Assembly (NCBI RefSeq): GCF_002934365.1
Contig: NZ_PTIY01000001.1
Coordinates: forward strand, 124,001-188,000
Length of the DNA stretch: 64,000 bases
From: Methylobacter tundripaludum
Lineage (GTDB): Bacteria; Pseudomonadota; Gammaproteobacteria; Methylococcales; Methylomonadaceae
Reading direction: 5' to 3'
The notes under the pieces are model-generated. The model searched no databases and had not been told where the DNA came from. It saw only the letters and a list, made by a program, of their open reading frames with translations. Positions within the stretch are counted from its first letter, which is position 1. Every line of letters begins with the position of its first letter. Positions 45,634 through 55,826 of the stretch are shown piece by piece. A program made the translations under genes and the position numbers.

Positions 45634-46647
45634 TTATTTTGCGTTAACTAAAGCAATTGTCGTATCCAACATACGGTTTGAGAAGCCCCATTCGTTGTCA
45701 TACCAGGACAGCACTTTTACAAGGTTGCCATCCATGACTTTGGTCAACGATGCTTCGTATATTGACGATGCAGGGTTGTGGTTAAAGTCGATTGAAACCA
45801 GTGGCAAGGTGTTAATATCCAGAATGCCTTTTAACGAGCCTTCGGATGCTGTTTTCAAGATTTGGTCGATTTCTTCTTTGGTGGTTTTTCTGGCCGCTTC
45901 AAAAGTGAAATCAACAACAGAAACGTTGATAGTGGGTACGCGCATTGCGAAACCATCCAGCTTGCCGTTCAATTCAGGCAATACCAAGCCTACAGCCGCA
46001 GCGGCGCCTGTTTTGGTAGGAATCATCGATTGTGTGGCCGAGCGGGCGCGACGTAAATCGCTGTGATAGACGTCAGTCAGTACTTGGTCGTTGGTGTAAG
46101 AATGAATGGTAGTCATCGAACCTTTCACAATACCGATCGCATCGTGTAAAGGTTTAACCAATGGCGCCAAGCAGTTGGTTGTGCATGAAGCATTGGAAAT
46201 AACAGTGTCCGATGCTTTCAGAACATCGTGGTTTACGCCGTAAACGATAGTTGCATCGACATCGTTGCCGCCGGGCGCTGAAATAATAACTTTTTTTGCA
46301 CCGGCGGTAATATGCGCGGATGCTTTAGCTTTGCTGGTAAACAAACCGGTGCATTCGTGTACGGCATCGATACCCAGTTCGCCCCAAGGCAGTTTTGATG
46401 GATCTCTTTCTGAGAAAACTTTAATCTTATCGCCGTTGATGACGAGATAATCGCCGTCAACGCTCACGTCGAAAGGAAATTTTCCATGCACTGAATCATA
46501 TTTAGTCAGATGAGCATTCGTTGCAGCGTCGCCTAAATCATTGATTGCAACAATTTGAATTTCATTGGTACGGCCTGCTTCGTATAATGCGCGAACGATA
46601 TTACGTCCAATACGACCATAACCATTGATTGCAACTTTAATTGGCAT
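45634..46647 (-). CDS. gap: Glyceraldehyde-3-phosphate dehydrogenase, type I
   Basis: 337 residues. NAD-binding [15 protein letters not shown] with Asp after AIN (AINDLGD), which favours NAD. Catalytic Cys155 ([13 protein letters not shown]), then the S-loop [21 protein letters not shown], and [12 protein letters not shown] at the end. It has its own promoter (46720-46748) and pyk follows. Confidence 0.98.
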   Translation of the reverse strand: MPIKVAINGYGRIGRNIVRALYEAGRTNEIQIVAINDLGDAATNAHLTKYDSVHGKFPFDVSVDGDYLVINGDKIKVFSERDPSKLPWGELGIDAVHECTGLFTSKAKASAHITAGAKKVIISAPGGNDVDATIVYGVNHDVLKASDTVISNASCTTNCLAPLVKPLHDAIGIVKGSMTTIHSYTNDQVLTDVYHSDLRRARSATQSMIPTKTGAAAAVGLVLPELNGKLDGFAMRVPTINVSVVDFTFEAARKTTKEEIDQILKTASEGSLKGILDINTLPLVSIDFNHNPASSIYEASLTKVMDGNLVKVLSWYDNEWGFSNRMLDTTIALVNAK

Positions 46648-46704
46648 AGATATTCTCCAGATTGGTGAAATGAAAACTTACAAAAACGGACAGCACTAAA
46701 GCTT

Positions 46705-46748
46705 CCGAGAATCTCGGCAATTGTACCAATTGTTAGATCCTTAGTCTA
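46705..46748 (-). promoter_or_regulatory. Promoter of gap-pyk with a palindrome at the start site
   Basis: On the minus strand, TAGACT (46748-46743), a 17-base spacer and TACAAT (46725-46720). Right after it lies the palindrome CCGAGATTCTCGG (46717-46705), at about +1, a place where a repressor could bind. No regulator is known to me for this site. Confidence 0.5.
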
Positions 46749-46815
46749 TTGACCTGGAAAACGATCGCTGTTATTAAACAAGCCGTCCGCTTTAATAATT
46801 CCCGGCCACGGAACT

Positions 46816-49623
46816 CTAAACATTAAATTTGTCTTCTATTTTTTGTTTGTAATTTAAATAATGGATGGTTTGCAACTGCTCAGGGTTATCGACGCGGAAT
46901 GCAGAAAAAGGCAGATCTATATCGGTGATATAAATCGGATAACTAACCTTACCGTTCCTGAATTGAAGTATATGCTGATACGCGGCATAAAAAACTTGAT
47001 TGCCGTGATCTAGCGATGAAAACTCTTTTTCATTGCAGTAGATCGTATAGACAATGCCTTTATTGGTGGCTTCACCGGTGATACGCAGGTTTAATTCACT
47101 GTTTGGCGGCGTTGCTTTGAACTGCACCGGGTTACTGGAAAAGTCTCCGGCAACACTCTTCCTGATTTCACAATATTCAATGGTCAGTAGTGTTTCAAAA
47201 AGGTTGCGGTTAAGGATTGATTCTAAAAAAACAGCGTATTGTTTTAATAGGTAACCGGGGTTTGCTTTGTTATGCCGCTGGATATGTAAGCCCCCTCTTT
47301 CATCAACGATATATATGGTCGTATCCGCCTTGCTTTCATAGTAGAAAAGCTGGATTACTTGCGGCCTATTCAGCGAATAAATGAGCTGGATAGGCGTATT
47401 TTCCAGGACAGCCTGATCAAAATAAATCGTGCTGAACTGCTCTTGGGGACGGGCTAATTCATTGAGCAGCTGTTTTTTTGTTGCCAGCTTTTTGTAACCT
47501 AGGGTTTGATTTACGGACTGAAAAACATAGAACGAAGTCCCGCCCGGCAAAATATAACGCGGCGCGCGATTATGATATTGCTTCGCGAAAAGTTTAACCA
47601 AAGTATTAAATACCGCCTCAACGCGAAAGATAATACCTTTGGCGCGAGCCGGGGTATGACAAACAAACTTCAGGCCGCCCGGGGATAACGGCTTTTTATT
47701 GTTGTTAATGATGTCCGTTAAGCTGTCAAACAGCCCTTCTATGCCTTCGCCCTGGCTGGAGGTGATTTCACCCCAGCTGGACAGCGAAATCCTGTTTATA
47801 GTCTGAATAAAACACTCGCGGCTCATGCCGTAGCTTAGCGCATCGGAACGCTCGCTCATAACGCACAGGGCTTCATCATCCGAGATTCCCATATTGATAA
47901 GAATCAATGAACTCAGCTGCGCCTTCGGGGTTTGGTAGGTTTCCAAAGGCGGGTCGTCGTTAAAGTTCTGGGTTAAAAAGTGGTTGATTTGCGTCAGAGT
48001 TGAATGCATCTCGTCATTCGGCATTTTAAGCGACTGCGAACTGAATTGAAGCTGCAGTTGTTTGGAATAGAGCCCATTGATGACCAGCCAGCAAAGAATT
48101 TCAACCAGCGTCCTGCATTTTTGTATCGGCTCAAAATCTCCGGCAGTAGCCATCTGTACATTTTTCAAGTACAGAGCCCAACCATCGTCGCCGTCGGGCA
48201 GACGATTTTCTACGATAGATAATGCGCTTTCTTTTGAATAAACTTCCGAGCGCGTGGTAATGATTTCAATCTTGCCCGGCCTTTTTTCCAAAAAGGCATG
48301 GAGCTTCCTACCGATTAATTTCAGATCGTTACTGTTTTCCTGGTTTTGGGCCACGTAGTCCCTGGCGAAGCCCATGATCATACGGTAGCACTGAGTCAAT
48401 TGCTGTACGATAACGGCATGTTCCGACGTTGCTTTTTTTATATTCCATAGCCGCTGATACTTAAGATTCTCAATAGTGGATACCGGCCAATTCCAGAGCT
48501 TGGCAATATGCTGCATATATTTTTCCCTGGCGGCCCTGGTCTGGGAGTCCATCGTATTGTCGGATGACCCCATCACTTTTAAATAAAAGCATTGCCGGGC
48601 CAAGGCCAGTCTTCCGTGACTATGCGCTTTTTGCAGGTATCTTTCGACTTTTTGGTAAATCAGCAAATACGGATCGAGATCGGCGGACATGAAATCGCCC
48701 TGATAAACGGCCTTTTTTATGTCCTGGCAAAGCCATCCTGTTTGGGGATATTCGCTGGCATAGCACTCCATGAGTAACAGTTTCAATAATGACTTGTGCG
48801 GTGAATGCAGCGCTTTATAAAGATGCCAAAGGGTTGCGCTGGTAAACTCTTCCGCCGGGACGGCGTCGAAGCCGCCGAAGTCGATCAACTCATGCTCGGG
48901 AATGAACAGATTATCAATTAAGTGCTTGATATAGCCCGTGTAATTGCTTTCTTCATGGGGAGGGACCAGCCACCATGCAGGACTTTTTCCCGCAATGTAA
49001 ATCGCTGTCCGGTAAAACTCTTCAAGCAACAGGTAATGCTGGGTTTGACCGCTGCTTTCGGTGGAAATGGGGGTATTTTCACCGAGCCGAAACTGCTTGC
49101 TGTCCATCAGGAAGAAATGCACTTCCAGTCCTAACGATGCAGCCCAGACCTCTATTGCGGTAGCTTTTTTTTGCAGCTCATCAATCGCGCCCGGCAATAA
49201 GTCGGATTGGTGGCATAACCAAATGTCCATGTCGCTGGTTTTGGAAAATGCGATACTGCCGACACTGCCCATTAAGAACAGCCCTTCAATAGGATAAACG
49301 AGTGATACCGGGCGGGTGTAGTTGAAATTTTTTGCCAGTTGTTTGGCCGCGTTGATAGTCCTGATGCCGGGGTTATACTCTGGTATTCCGGCCGGTGTCG
49401 TCGAGGAAATAAATCCCGGCAGCATCGGAAAGTTGCAGTGAAAAAGCAGAGCCAATACGTCTAAAAACGCTTGTTGCCGGGGCAGGAGGAAGTCCTGAAC
49501 ACGCTGCTCGCGAAGCTGGTTCAAGCGTTTGAATCGGTGTTTGATCGTTTGCAGGTCTTGTATGCTGATTTCTTCGCCGGGCGAACCTAAATGAATGGGG
49601 CGCTCTTGGTGTGGCCTGATCAT
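46816..49623 (-). CDS. cyaA: Class I adenylate cyclase
   Basis: Makes cAMP from ATP. 935 residues. The N-terminal catalytic domain carries the class I nucleotidyltransferase-like motif LMGSVGSIAFSKTSDMDIWLCH at about residues 112-133, with the two Asp. It is a cytoplasmic protein with a long C-terminal region that in enterics senses the phosphotransferase state. No PTS or crp gene is in the window, though two proteins with cNMP-binding folds are. It follows argH by about 15 bases. Confidence 0.93.
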   Translation of the reverse strand: MIRPHQERPIHLGSPGEEISIQDLQTIKHRFKRLNQLREQRVQDFLLPRQQAFLDVLALLFHCNFPMLPGFISSTTPAGIPEYNPGIRTINAAKQLAKNFNYTRPVSLVYPIEGLFLMGSVGSIAFSKTSDMDIWLCHQSDLLPGAIDELQKKATAIEVWAASLGLEVHFFLMDSKQFRLGENTPISTESSGQTQHYLLLEEFYRTAIYIAGKSPAWWLVPPHEESNYTGYIKHLIDNLFIPEHELIDFGGFDAVPAEEFTSATLWHLYKALHSPHKSLLKLLLMECYASEYPQTGWLCQDIKKAVYQGDFMSADLDPYLLIYQKVERYLQKAHSHGRLALARQCFYLKVMGSSDNTMDSQTRAAREKYMQHIAKLWNWPVSTIENLKYQRLWNIKKATSEHAVIVQQLTQCYRMIMGFARDYVAQNQENSNDLKLIGRKLHAFLEKRPGKIEIITTRSEVYSKESALSIVENRLPDGDDGWALYLKNVQMATAGDFEPIQKCRTLVEILCWLVINGLYSKQLQLQFSSQSLKMPNDEMHSTLTQINHFLTQNFNDDPPLETYQTPKAQLSSLILINMGISDDEALCVMSERSDALSYGMSRECFIQTINRISLSSWGEITSSQGEGIEGLFDSLTDIINNNKKPLSPGGLKFVCHTPARAKGIIFRVEAVFNTLVKLFAKQYHNRAPRYILPGGTSFYVFQSVNQTLGYKKLATKKQLLNELARPQEQFSTIYFDQAVLENTPIQLIYSLNRPQVIQLFYYESKADTTIYIVDERGGLHIQRHNKANPGYLLKQYAVFLESILNRNLFETLLTIEYCEIRKSVAGDFSSNPVQFKATPPNSELNLRITGEATNKGIVYTIYCNEKEFSSLDHGNQVFYAAYQHILQFRNGKVSYPIYITDIDLPFSAFRVDNPEQLQTIHYLNYKQKIEDKFNV

Positions 49624-49638
49624 GACTCAAACGTTATT

Positions 49639-51033
49639 CTATATTGAAGCCAGGTCTTGTCGCGCTGTCCGTATGGCGAGCCTGACCGTATCGGGAGCTG
49701 TACCGCCAATGTGTTTGCGCGCAGCAACCGAACCTTCCAAGGTTAAATAATCGAACACATCATCCGTGATCAAACTTGAAAAATGCTGCAACTCCGGCAG
49801 CGACAGCTCCGATAAATCGCGCTGACTGTCCAGCCCTAAACGCACCGCCAGCCCCACGACTTCATGCGCATCACGAAACGCCATGCCTTTACGCACCAGG
49901 TAATCGGCAAGGTCGGTAGCCGTGGCAAAGCCGCGTCTGGCAGAGTTGTACATATTGGCTTTTTTGGCTTCGATATGAGGGACCATGTCGGCATAAGCCC
50001 GCAAGCAATTAATCAATGTGTCGGCGGTATCGAAAAGCGGTTCTTTATCTTCCTGGTTGTCTTTGTTGTAAGCCAAGGGCTGGCTTTTCATCAGCATCAG
50101 CAGCGAAACCAAGTGCCCGGTTACCCGGCCTGATTTGCCGCGCACCAGTTCGGGTACGTCGGGGTTTTTCTTTTGCGGCATAATCGAGGAACCGGTGCAA
50201 AAGGCATCGGGCATCTCGATAAAGTCAAACTGGGCGCTGGACCACAAGATTAGCTCTTCGGAAAAGCGCGATAAATGCATCATGATCAAGCTGGCGGCCG
50301 CCGTAAACTCAATCGCAAAATCGCGGTCGCTGACCGAATCCAGCGAATTCGCTGAAGGACGGCTGAAGCCAAGCAAGTCGGAAGTCATCTGGCGGTCTAT
50401 CGGGTAACTGGTTCCGGCCAATGCCGCAGCGCCCAGCGGCATGATGTTGACGCGTTTGCTGCAATCCTGGAGTCTTTCGCGATCACGGCTGAGCATTTCA
50501 AACCAGGCCATCAGATGATGGCCGAAAGTGATCGGCTGGGCGACCTGCAAATGGGTGAAGCCGGGCATGATGGTGTCGGCATGAAGCTCGGCCAAATCGA
50601 GAACGGCTGTTTGCAGGCGAGTGAGCTGGCTTAAAATCTGGTTGATCTCACTGCGCAGGTAAAGACGGATATCGGTCGCGACCTGATCGTTGCGGGAACG
50701 CCCGGTATGCAGTTTTTTGCCGGCAATACCGATTAAATCGGTCAGCCGCGCTTCGATGTTCATATGAACATCTTCCTGCTTGATCGACCAGACAAATTCA
50801 CCACTGACTATTTCCTGACCGATTTGGTTAAGGCCGCCAATAATCGCGTCGCGTTCCTGTTCGGTCAGAATGCCGCACGCGCAAAGCATTTTGGCGTGGG
50901 CGATAGATCCTTCAATATCCTGCTGCGCCATGCGTTGGTCAAAATCGACAGACGCGGTGAATACCTCGACAAAGGCATCGGTTGCTTGGGCAAAACGGGC
51001 GCTGGAAAGTTTGTCGGAATTAACGTTGGTCAT
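49639..51033 (-). CDS. argH: Argininosuccinate lyase
   Basis: Splits argininosuccinate to arginine and fumarate. 464 residues from ATG at 51033; an ATG 14 codons further upstream (51075) adds a His-rich stretch and is less likely. Family marks: [63 protein letters not shown], and the signature [24 protein letters not shown]. It is divergent from hemC, as in Pseudomonas, and co-directional with cyaA. Confidence 0.97.
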   Translation of the reverse strand: MTNVNSDKLSSARFAQATDAFVEVFTASVDFDQRMAQQDIEGSIAHAKMLCACGILTEQERDAIIGGLNQIGQEIVSGEFVWSIKQEDVHMNIEARLTDLIGIAGKKLHTGRSRNDQVATDIRLYLRSEINQILSQLTRLQTAVLDLAELHADTIMPGFTHLQVAQPITFGHHLMAWFEMLSRDRERLQDCSKRVNIMPLGAAALAGTSYPIDRQMTSDLLGFSRPSANSLDSVSDRDFAIEFTAAASLIMMHLSRFSEELILWSSAQFDFIEMPDAFCTGSSIMPQKKNPDVPELVRGKSGRVTGHLVSLLMLMKSQPLAYNKDNQEDKEPLFDTADTLINCLRAYADMVPHIEAKKANMYNSARRGFATATDLADYLVRKGMAFRDAHEVVGLAVRLGLDSQRDLSELSLPELQHFSSLITDDVFDYLTLEGSVAARKHIGGTAPDTVRLAIRTARQDLASI

Positions 51034-51237
51034 GATGTGTTTGTGGTGAGTTGCAATTGAATATAAATTATACAACTAAAGCCATTGTCCCTGCTAACGC
51101 TCCTTACCATATCCCTGCGGACAAAGCTCCCGTCCCAAACTCACGCTTCTTATCGACATTCTCGCAGACAAGAAATTCAAGTTCGATTAGCCGTCATTAA
51201 CCGACAAGGGGTACAATGAAACGATTTATTGTTAGAA

Positions 51238-52179
51238 ATGAATGGTGTTCTTTTGACTGAAAAAATTATTCGTATCGCAACGCGCAGGAGCCCATTGGCG
51301 TTATGGCAGGCGGAGCACGTCGCTGAACGTTTGCAGCAAACATTTCCGGGGTGCAGGACTGAACTGGTCACAATGACCACACAGGGCGATAAAATTCTCG
51401 ATGCCCCTTTAGCCAAGATCGGCGGCAAAGGCCTGTTTGTCAAAGAATTGGAGCAGGGCATGCTGGACGGTTTTGCCGATATTGCCGTGCATTCGATGAA
51501 AGATGTGCCGGTAGAGTTTCCTGGCGGCTTGCACCTGGCGGCTATTTTGACCCGTGAAGATCCTACCGACGCTTTTGTCTCCAACCGTTATTCGGCCTTA
51601 CATGATTTGCCTGCAAATGCCAGAATCGGCACATCCAGCTTGCGCAGGCAATGCCAGATTAAAGAACTTTACCCCGATGCTGAAATATTATCGTTAAGGG
51701 GTAATGTCAATACCCGTTTGTCCAAATTGGATAGCGGAGAATACGACGCCATTATCCTGGCTTCAGCCGGTTTAAAGAGATTGGGCATGGCCGATCGTAT
51801 TAGCCAAGGCCTGGATGCAGGCGTCAGTTTGCCTGCGATCGGCCAGGGCGCTATCGGCATAGAATGCCGGAGCGATGATCTGGAAATCAATCAGATGTTG
51901 ACTGCATTGCATGATAGCGAAACCGGGCTGTGCGTGATGGCCGAACGCGCCATGAACGCGCGTTTGAATGGCGGCTGCCAGGTCCCGATCGCCGGTTTTG
52001 CCCAAATGCAGGGCGATCAGCTGTTCATGCGCGGATTGGTCGGCAATCCTGACGGCAGCCTGATCTATCGGTCTGAACGGACCGATAGCGTGGACAAAGC
52101 GGAAGCTATCGGCAAAATGATTGCCGAAGACTTGCTGGCTCAAGGCGCGGATAAAATTCTGCAAGCGCTGTTCGATTAA
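51238..52179 (+). CDS. hemC: Porphobilinogen deaminase
   Basis: Polymerises four porphobilinogens to hydroxymethylbilane. 313 residues from ATG at 51238. A TTG at 51253 is also possible; with it the cofactor-binding Cys would be residue 242, the same number as in E. coli, which is a reason to prefer it. Marks: [43 protein letters not shown], and [12 protein letters not shown] carrying the dipyrromethane Cys. First of the hemC-hemD-hemX-hemY run. Confidence 0.97.
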   Translation: MNGVLLTEKIIRIATRRSPLALWQAEHVAERLQQTFPGCRTELVTMTTQGDKILDAPLAKIGGKGLFVKELEQGMLDGFADIAVHSMKDVPVEFPGGLHLAAILTREDPTDAFVSNRYSALHDLPANARIGTSSLRRQCQIKELYPDAEILSLRGNVNTRLSKLDSGEYDAIILASAGLKRLGMADRISQGLDAGVSLPAIGQGAIGIECRSDDLEINQMLTALHDSETGLCVMAERAMNARLNGGCQVPIAGFAQMQGDQLFMRGLVGNPDGSLIYRSERTDSVDKAEAIGKMIAEDLLAQGADKILQALFD

Positions 52180-52181
52180 AT

Positions 52182-52958
52182 ATGGCTTTGAACGGCACGC
52201 ATATTTTAGTGACTCGGCCTGAGCACCAGGCGGAAAACCTCAGCCGTTTAATTGAGCAGCAGGGCGGGATAGCCGTGCGGTTTCCTACCCTGGAAATCGT
52301 TGCACGGAATGACGACCGGACGCAATCTACGCTGGCGAATCTGGACAGGTTCCACTGGGTTATTTTCATCAGCGCCAATGCAGTAAATTTTGCTCTAAAG
52401 GCGAATGATGGCAAAATACCCCGCACAAAATCCGTGCGTTTTGCCGCAGTGGGCCAAGCTACGGCGCAAGCCATTAAAATGGCCGGTTTGCCCGTCGATC
52501 TGCTGCCTGAAAATGGACATAACAGTGAAGCCTTGCTGGCGACGCCGGAGTTGCAGCGGGTCGACGGGCAGCATTGTCTAATCGTTCGCGGCGAAGGCGG
52601 ACGCGAACAGTTGGCAACCGCGTTGCGCAGTAGAGGCGCAGAAGTTGACTATCTGGAAGTCTATAAAAGAATAACTCCCTGTATTGATAGCTCTCCGGTT
52701 GTCGAGTTGCTGGTTCAACGCCGCCTGGACGTCATTACCGTGACCAGTGCCGAAGCGTTGCAAAACTTGAGCTTAATGCTGGGTGAAAATAATAAGCTAT
52801 TGTTATCAATACCCCTGGTGGTGGTTAGCGATAGAATCAGGCAACAAGCCTTCGATATGGGGTTTAATCGAATTACTGTGACGGATAGTCCTATCGACAC
52901 GGCAATTCTTGAGACAGTAATAAACGTGTGTGACAGGGGAATAGAGTGGCCGAATTGA
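52182..52958 (+). CDS. hemD: Uroporphyrinogen-III synthase
   Basis: Closes and inverts the ring to form uroporphyrinogen III. 258 residues, low in conserved motifs as usual, with ILVTRPEHQAENLSRLI at the start, FISANAVNFAL, AVGQATAQAI, and VTSAEALQNL near the end. It begins two bases after hemC and overlaps the hemX GTG start by 13 bases. Confidence 0.93.
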   Translation: MALNGTHILVTRPEHQAENLSRLIEQQGGIAVRFPTLEIVARNDDRTQSTLANLDRFHWVIFISANAVNFALKANDGKIPRTKSVRFAAVGQATAQAIKMAGLPVDLLPENGHNSEALLATPELQRVDGQHCLIVRGEGGREQLATALRSRGAEVDYLEVYKRITPCIDSSPVVELLVQRRLDVITVTSAEALQNLSLMLGENNKLLLSIPLVVVSDRIRQQAFDMGFNRITVTDSPIDTAILETVINVCDRGIEWPN

Positions 52959-54304
52959 GCGAACAACAAGAACAGACTGTGAGCGAAAACAGCAAGGCTC
53001 GCAAGTCTCGTAGCGGACTCTGGCTTGGGATCATTGTGCTGTTCATCATCATAAGCATAGCCGGCGCCGGATTTTATCTTTTTCAGCAATTGCGTGCCGA
53101 ACAGGACGATTTAGGCGGCGAAGTCAACAAAGGCGATATGCAGCTGATTGAGCTGTCAAAACAGATTAGCGGTTATCAGGCGCAACTGGCCGCCATTCAA
53201 TCCCAACTCGCGACCGTAGAAGCCGATGCTGCCGGAAAAGACGCCCATTTCACCCAAACCCTGGCGGATTTCTCCCGCTTGCATACCGAAAAGCTGGACG
53301 GCGCCCGCAATGAATTAAACAGTGCAATTTCCCAGGTGCAGCGTCAATTAGGCAAGACACGCGGCGACTGGTTAATTGCCGATTCGGAATATTTGCTAAG
53401 CATAGCCAATCAGCGCCTGTATTTAATGGGCGATGTCAATACCACCCGTGAAGCGCTGGAAGCGGCGGATCAACGTCTCAGAGAAAGCGGGGATGCGGGA
53501 ACATTTAAAATCCGCGAACAAATCGCCAAGGATATTAGCGCTATCCGTAATGTTGCCGTTGCCGATGTTGTCGGGATGTATGCCTCGATTCAAGCACTGC
53601 AAACTCAGGTCGATAAATTAACCTTATTTTTGCCTTATACCGGGAAAACATTGACCCCGTCTAAGCCGGCACAAGAGCCGGCCGATAAAGAAGGGCGGAA
53701 CCTGATTGATTCTGCATTGGACCAATTGGAAGAGGTGGTGACTATCCGGCACATCGAACATCCAATCAAGGAAATATTAACGCCGGAACAAGCCCAGTTT
53801 ATCCGCGAGCAGTTAAGGGTAAAACTGGAAATGGTCAAAATCGCTCTGGTTCAGCAAAACGAGCAACTTTATCAATCCAGCCTAGCCGATGCAAAAAAGT
53901 GGACCGAACAAAATTTTGCCAAAAACACAGAAACCGGCAATTTCATTGCCGAACTGGACAAATTTAGCGCCATTAAAATCCGCAGCCACTTTCCCGACAT
54001 CAGTCTGTCGTTGAAAATGCTCAGGGACATTACTAAACTGAGACTGGAAGCCGACAAGGCCATGCCGGCTGTTGAAAAAACCAAACCGGTTCAAGTCGAA
54101 AAACCTGTTGAAACAACAAAGTCAGGGGAAGCCGTGACTCCAGTTGAAGCCGAAAAGCCTACCGAGACACCGGCGACTACCAAGGATGCTGGAGGTGTGG
54201 AGGCCGGTACGACTGCACGGACGCAGGAGGTAGAGCAACGCAAGGAGCAGTTACCGAAGGACCCGGCTCGACAACCGATTGAAGCGGCGCCTGCCGCACA
54301 TTAA
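52946..54304 (+). CDS. hemX: HemX-like inner-membrane protein
   Basis: 452 residues from GTG overlapping hemD. A short cytoplasmic tail is followed by one membrane segment (GLWLGIIVLFIIISIAGAGFYLF, about 24-47), then a coiled coil (AEQDDLGGEVNKGDMQLIELSKQISG) and the HemX domain (WLIADSEYLLSIANQRLYLMGDV). The last 90 residues are Pro/Glu/Thr/Lys-rich. It was once named as a uroporphyrinogen methyltransferase, but no methyltransferase domain is seen. The role is unknown. Confidence 0.88.
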   Translation: MAELSEQQEQTVSENSKARKSRSGLWLGIIVLFIIISIAGAGFYLFQQLRAEQDDLGGEVNKGDMQLIELSKQISGYQAQLAAIQSQLATVEADAAGKDAHFTQTLADFSRLHTEKLDGARNELNSAISQVQRQLGKTRGDWLIADSEYLLSIANQRLYLMGDVNTTREALEAADQRLRESGDAGTFKIREQIAKDISAIRNVAVADVVGMYASIQALQTQVDKLTLFLPYTGKTLTPSKPAQEPADKEGRNLIDSALDQLEEVVTIRHIEHPIKEILTPEQAQFIREQLRVKLEMVKIALVQQNEQLYQSSLADAKKWTEQNFAKNTETGNFIAELDKFSAIKIRSHFPDISLSLKMLRDITKLRLEADKAMPAVEKTKPVQVEKPVETTKSGEAVTPVEAEKPTETPATTKDAGGVEAGTTARTQEVEQRKEQLPKDPARQPIEAAPAAH

Positions 54305-54319
54305 TCCAGAGAGTACATA

Positions 54320-55549
54320 ATGAAAAATATAATGTATTTTCTGGGCTCCCTACTCATTGCCGTTGCCGCCGCTTTTGTTGCTTATAAATGGCTGGGCGGA
54401 TTTGAAAATCCCGGCTATGTGCTGATCGGCATCGGCTATTGGTCCCTTGAAACATCGTTAATCGTTTTCTCGGTTAGCCTGATCATGGGATTTTTCGTGC
54501 TTTATATCTTCTTCAGGTTTCTAGGCTGGCTGCTCAGGCTGCCGGGGCAAATCAAAAACCGCGGCAAAAGCATCAAGTTCAACCGCTCCCAAGAAGCCCT
54601 GATTGCAGGCTTGGTCGATTCCGCCGAAGGCAACTGGGAAAAAGCCGAAAAGGTATTGATCAAGCATGCCTCGCACAGCGGCGCGCCGTTGATCCATTAT
54701 CTGACCGCGGCAAGAGCTGCACAATCTCGCGGCGCCTACGACAAAAGAGATGAATACCTGAAAAAGGCGGCCGACCAGGCGCCGGGCTCGGACGTAGCGA
54801 TAGGCCTGACCCAGGCCGAGTTGCATTTGTCGGACAAACAATTCGAGCAAGCCCTGGAAACACTGACGCGGCTGCATTCCATCGACCCGACTCACGCCAG
54901 CGTTTTGAAACTCTTACACCAAGCCTATCAACAAGCCGGCGATTGGGAAGGCGTCCGCAGGCTGATTCCATCGCTGAACACTAATAAGGTGCTGATGGAA
55001 GCAGAGATAAAACTGCTGGAAACCGAAGCATTCAGCAAACTGTTAAAGCAGGCGGCCGAGACCGGCAATGTTGATCAAATTGAATCGCTGTGGTCGGAAA
55101 TTCCCGATTACATCAGAAACATGAAAGGCGTTTCGGCCATTTACTTTGCCGCGATGATTGACGCAGGGGCGGGCGCAAAAGTCGAAGGCGGCTTGTCCAG
55201 AGCCTTGTCGACAACCTGGGATCAAACGCTGGTCGTACTGTATGGCAATGTTCAGTCGATTGACGTCGCAAGACAGCTCGAAACAGCCGAGCAGTGGCTG
55301 CCTATGCACCCACGGGACGCCGTGTTCCTGACCGTACTCGGCAAGTTGAGCATGAAATGCGGCGACAACCAAAAAGCGACAACCTACCTGACCAAGAGTC
55401 TTTCAATAGAGCCTACCGTTCCGGCTTATCAACTATTCGGCGACTTGATGTTTGCCCAAGGCGACAAGGACAGGGCCAGCGAATGTTACAAGCAGGGCTT
55501 GGAGTTGGCGTCCAGCGAGATTGTCAGCCGGATTGATTCAATCTCCTGA
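54320..55549 (+). CDS. hemY: HemY-like TPR membrane protein
   Basis: 409 residues. Two N-terminal membrane helices (about 4-24 and 40-62) are followed by tetratricopeptide-like helical repeats on the periplasmic or cytoplasmic face (SQEALIAGLVDSAEGNWEKAEKVLIKHA, DKRDEYLKKAADQAPGSDVAIGLTQAELHLSDKQFEQALETL). It is unrelated to the oxidase HemY of Gram-positives. The family is linked to hem operons in proteobacteria and its role is not settled. Confidence 0.9.
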   Translation: MKNIMYFLGSLLIAVAAAFVAYKWLGGFENPGYVLIGIGYWSLETSLIVFSVSLIMGFFVLYIFFRFLGWLLRLPGQIKNRGKSIKFNRSQEALIAGLVDSAEGNWEKAEKVLIKHASHSGAPLIHYLTAARAAQSRGAYDKRDEYLKKAADQAPGSDVAIGLTQAELHLSDKQFEQALETLTRLHSIDPTHASVLKLLHQAYQQAGDWEGVRRLIPSLNTNKVLMEAEIKLLETEAFSKLLKQAAETGNVDQIESLWSEIPDYIRNMKGVSAIYFAAMIDAGAGAKVEGGLSRALSTTWDQTLVVLYGNVQSIDVARQLETAEQWLPMHPRDAVFLTVLGKLSMKCGDNQKATTYLTKSLSIEPTVPAYQLFGDLMFAQGDKDRASECYKQGLELASSEIVSRIDSIS

Positions 55550-55826
55550 AGACAGCCGGGCAACCGCGAAACCATTCCCTTAGCCGATGGATCTTGACTA
55601 AAACAATGGTTTCTGTGGACTCTGAATCATCAATGCTCTGCGGACATGGCGAAAGCCCAGGCATCAGCCTCAAAACGCTTTCCCGTCCGAAGCCCGCTGT
55701 CCGCTTGTTTCACCTGTTAATCAGCAACTTTACTGCCGCCCGGATTCCATAAATATTTCTTTTCTCATTTAAACCGGCTTCAAAACATCCGCCCTCCTAC
55801 AGGGATACAGGCGGAAATGAAGACTT

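Noticed and set aside
55550-55826. 277-base gap between hemY and cca as a hidden gene or RNA
   Set aside because: No ORF with family features, no convincing terminator or RNA fold could be recognised.
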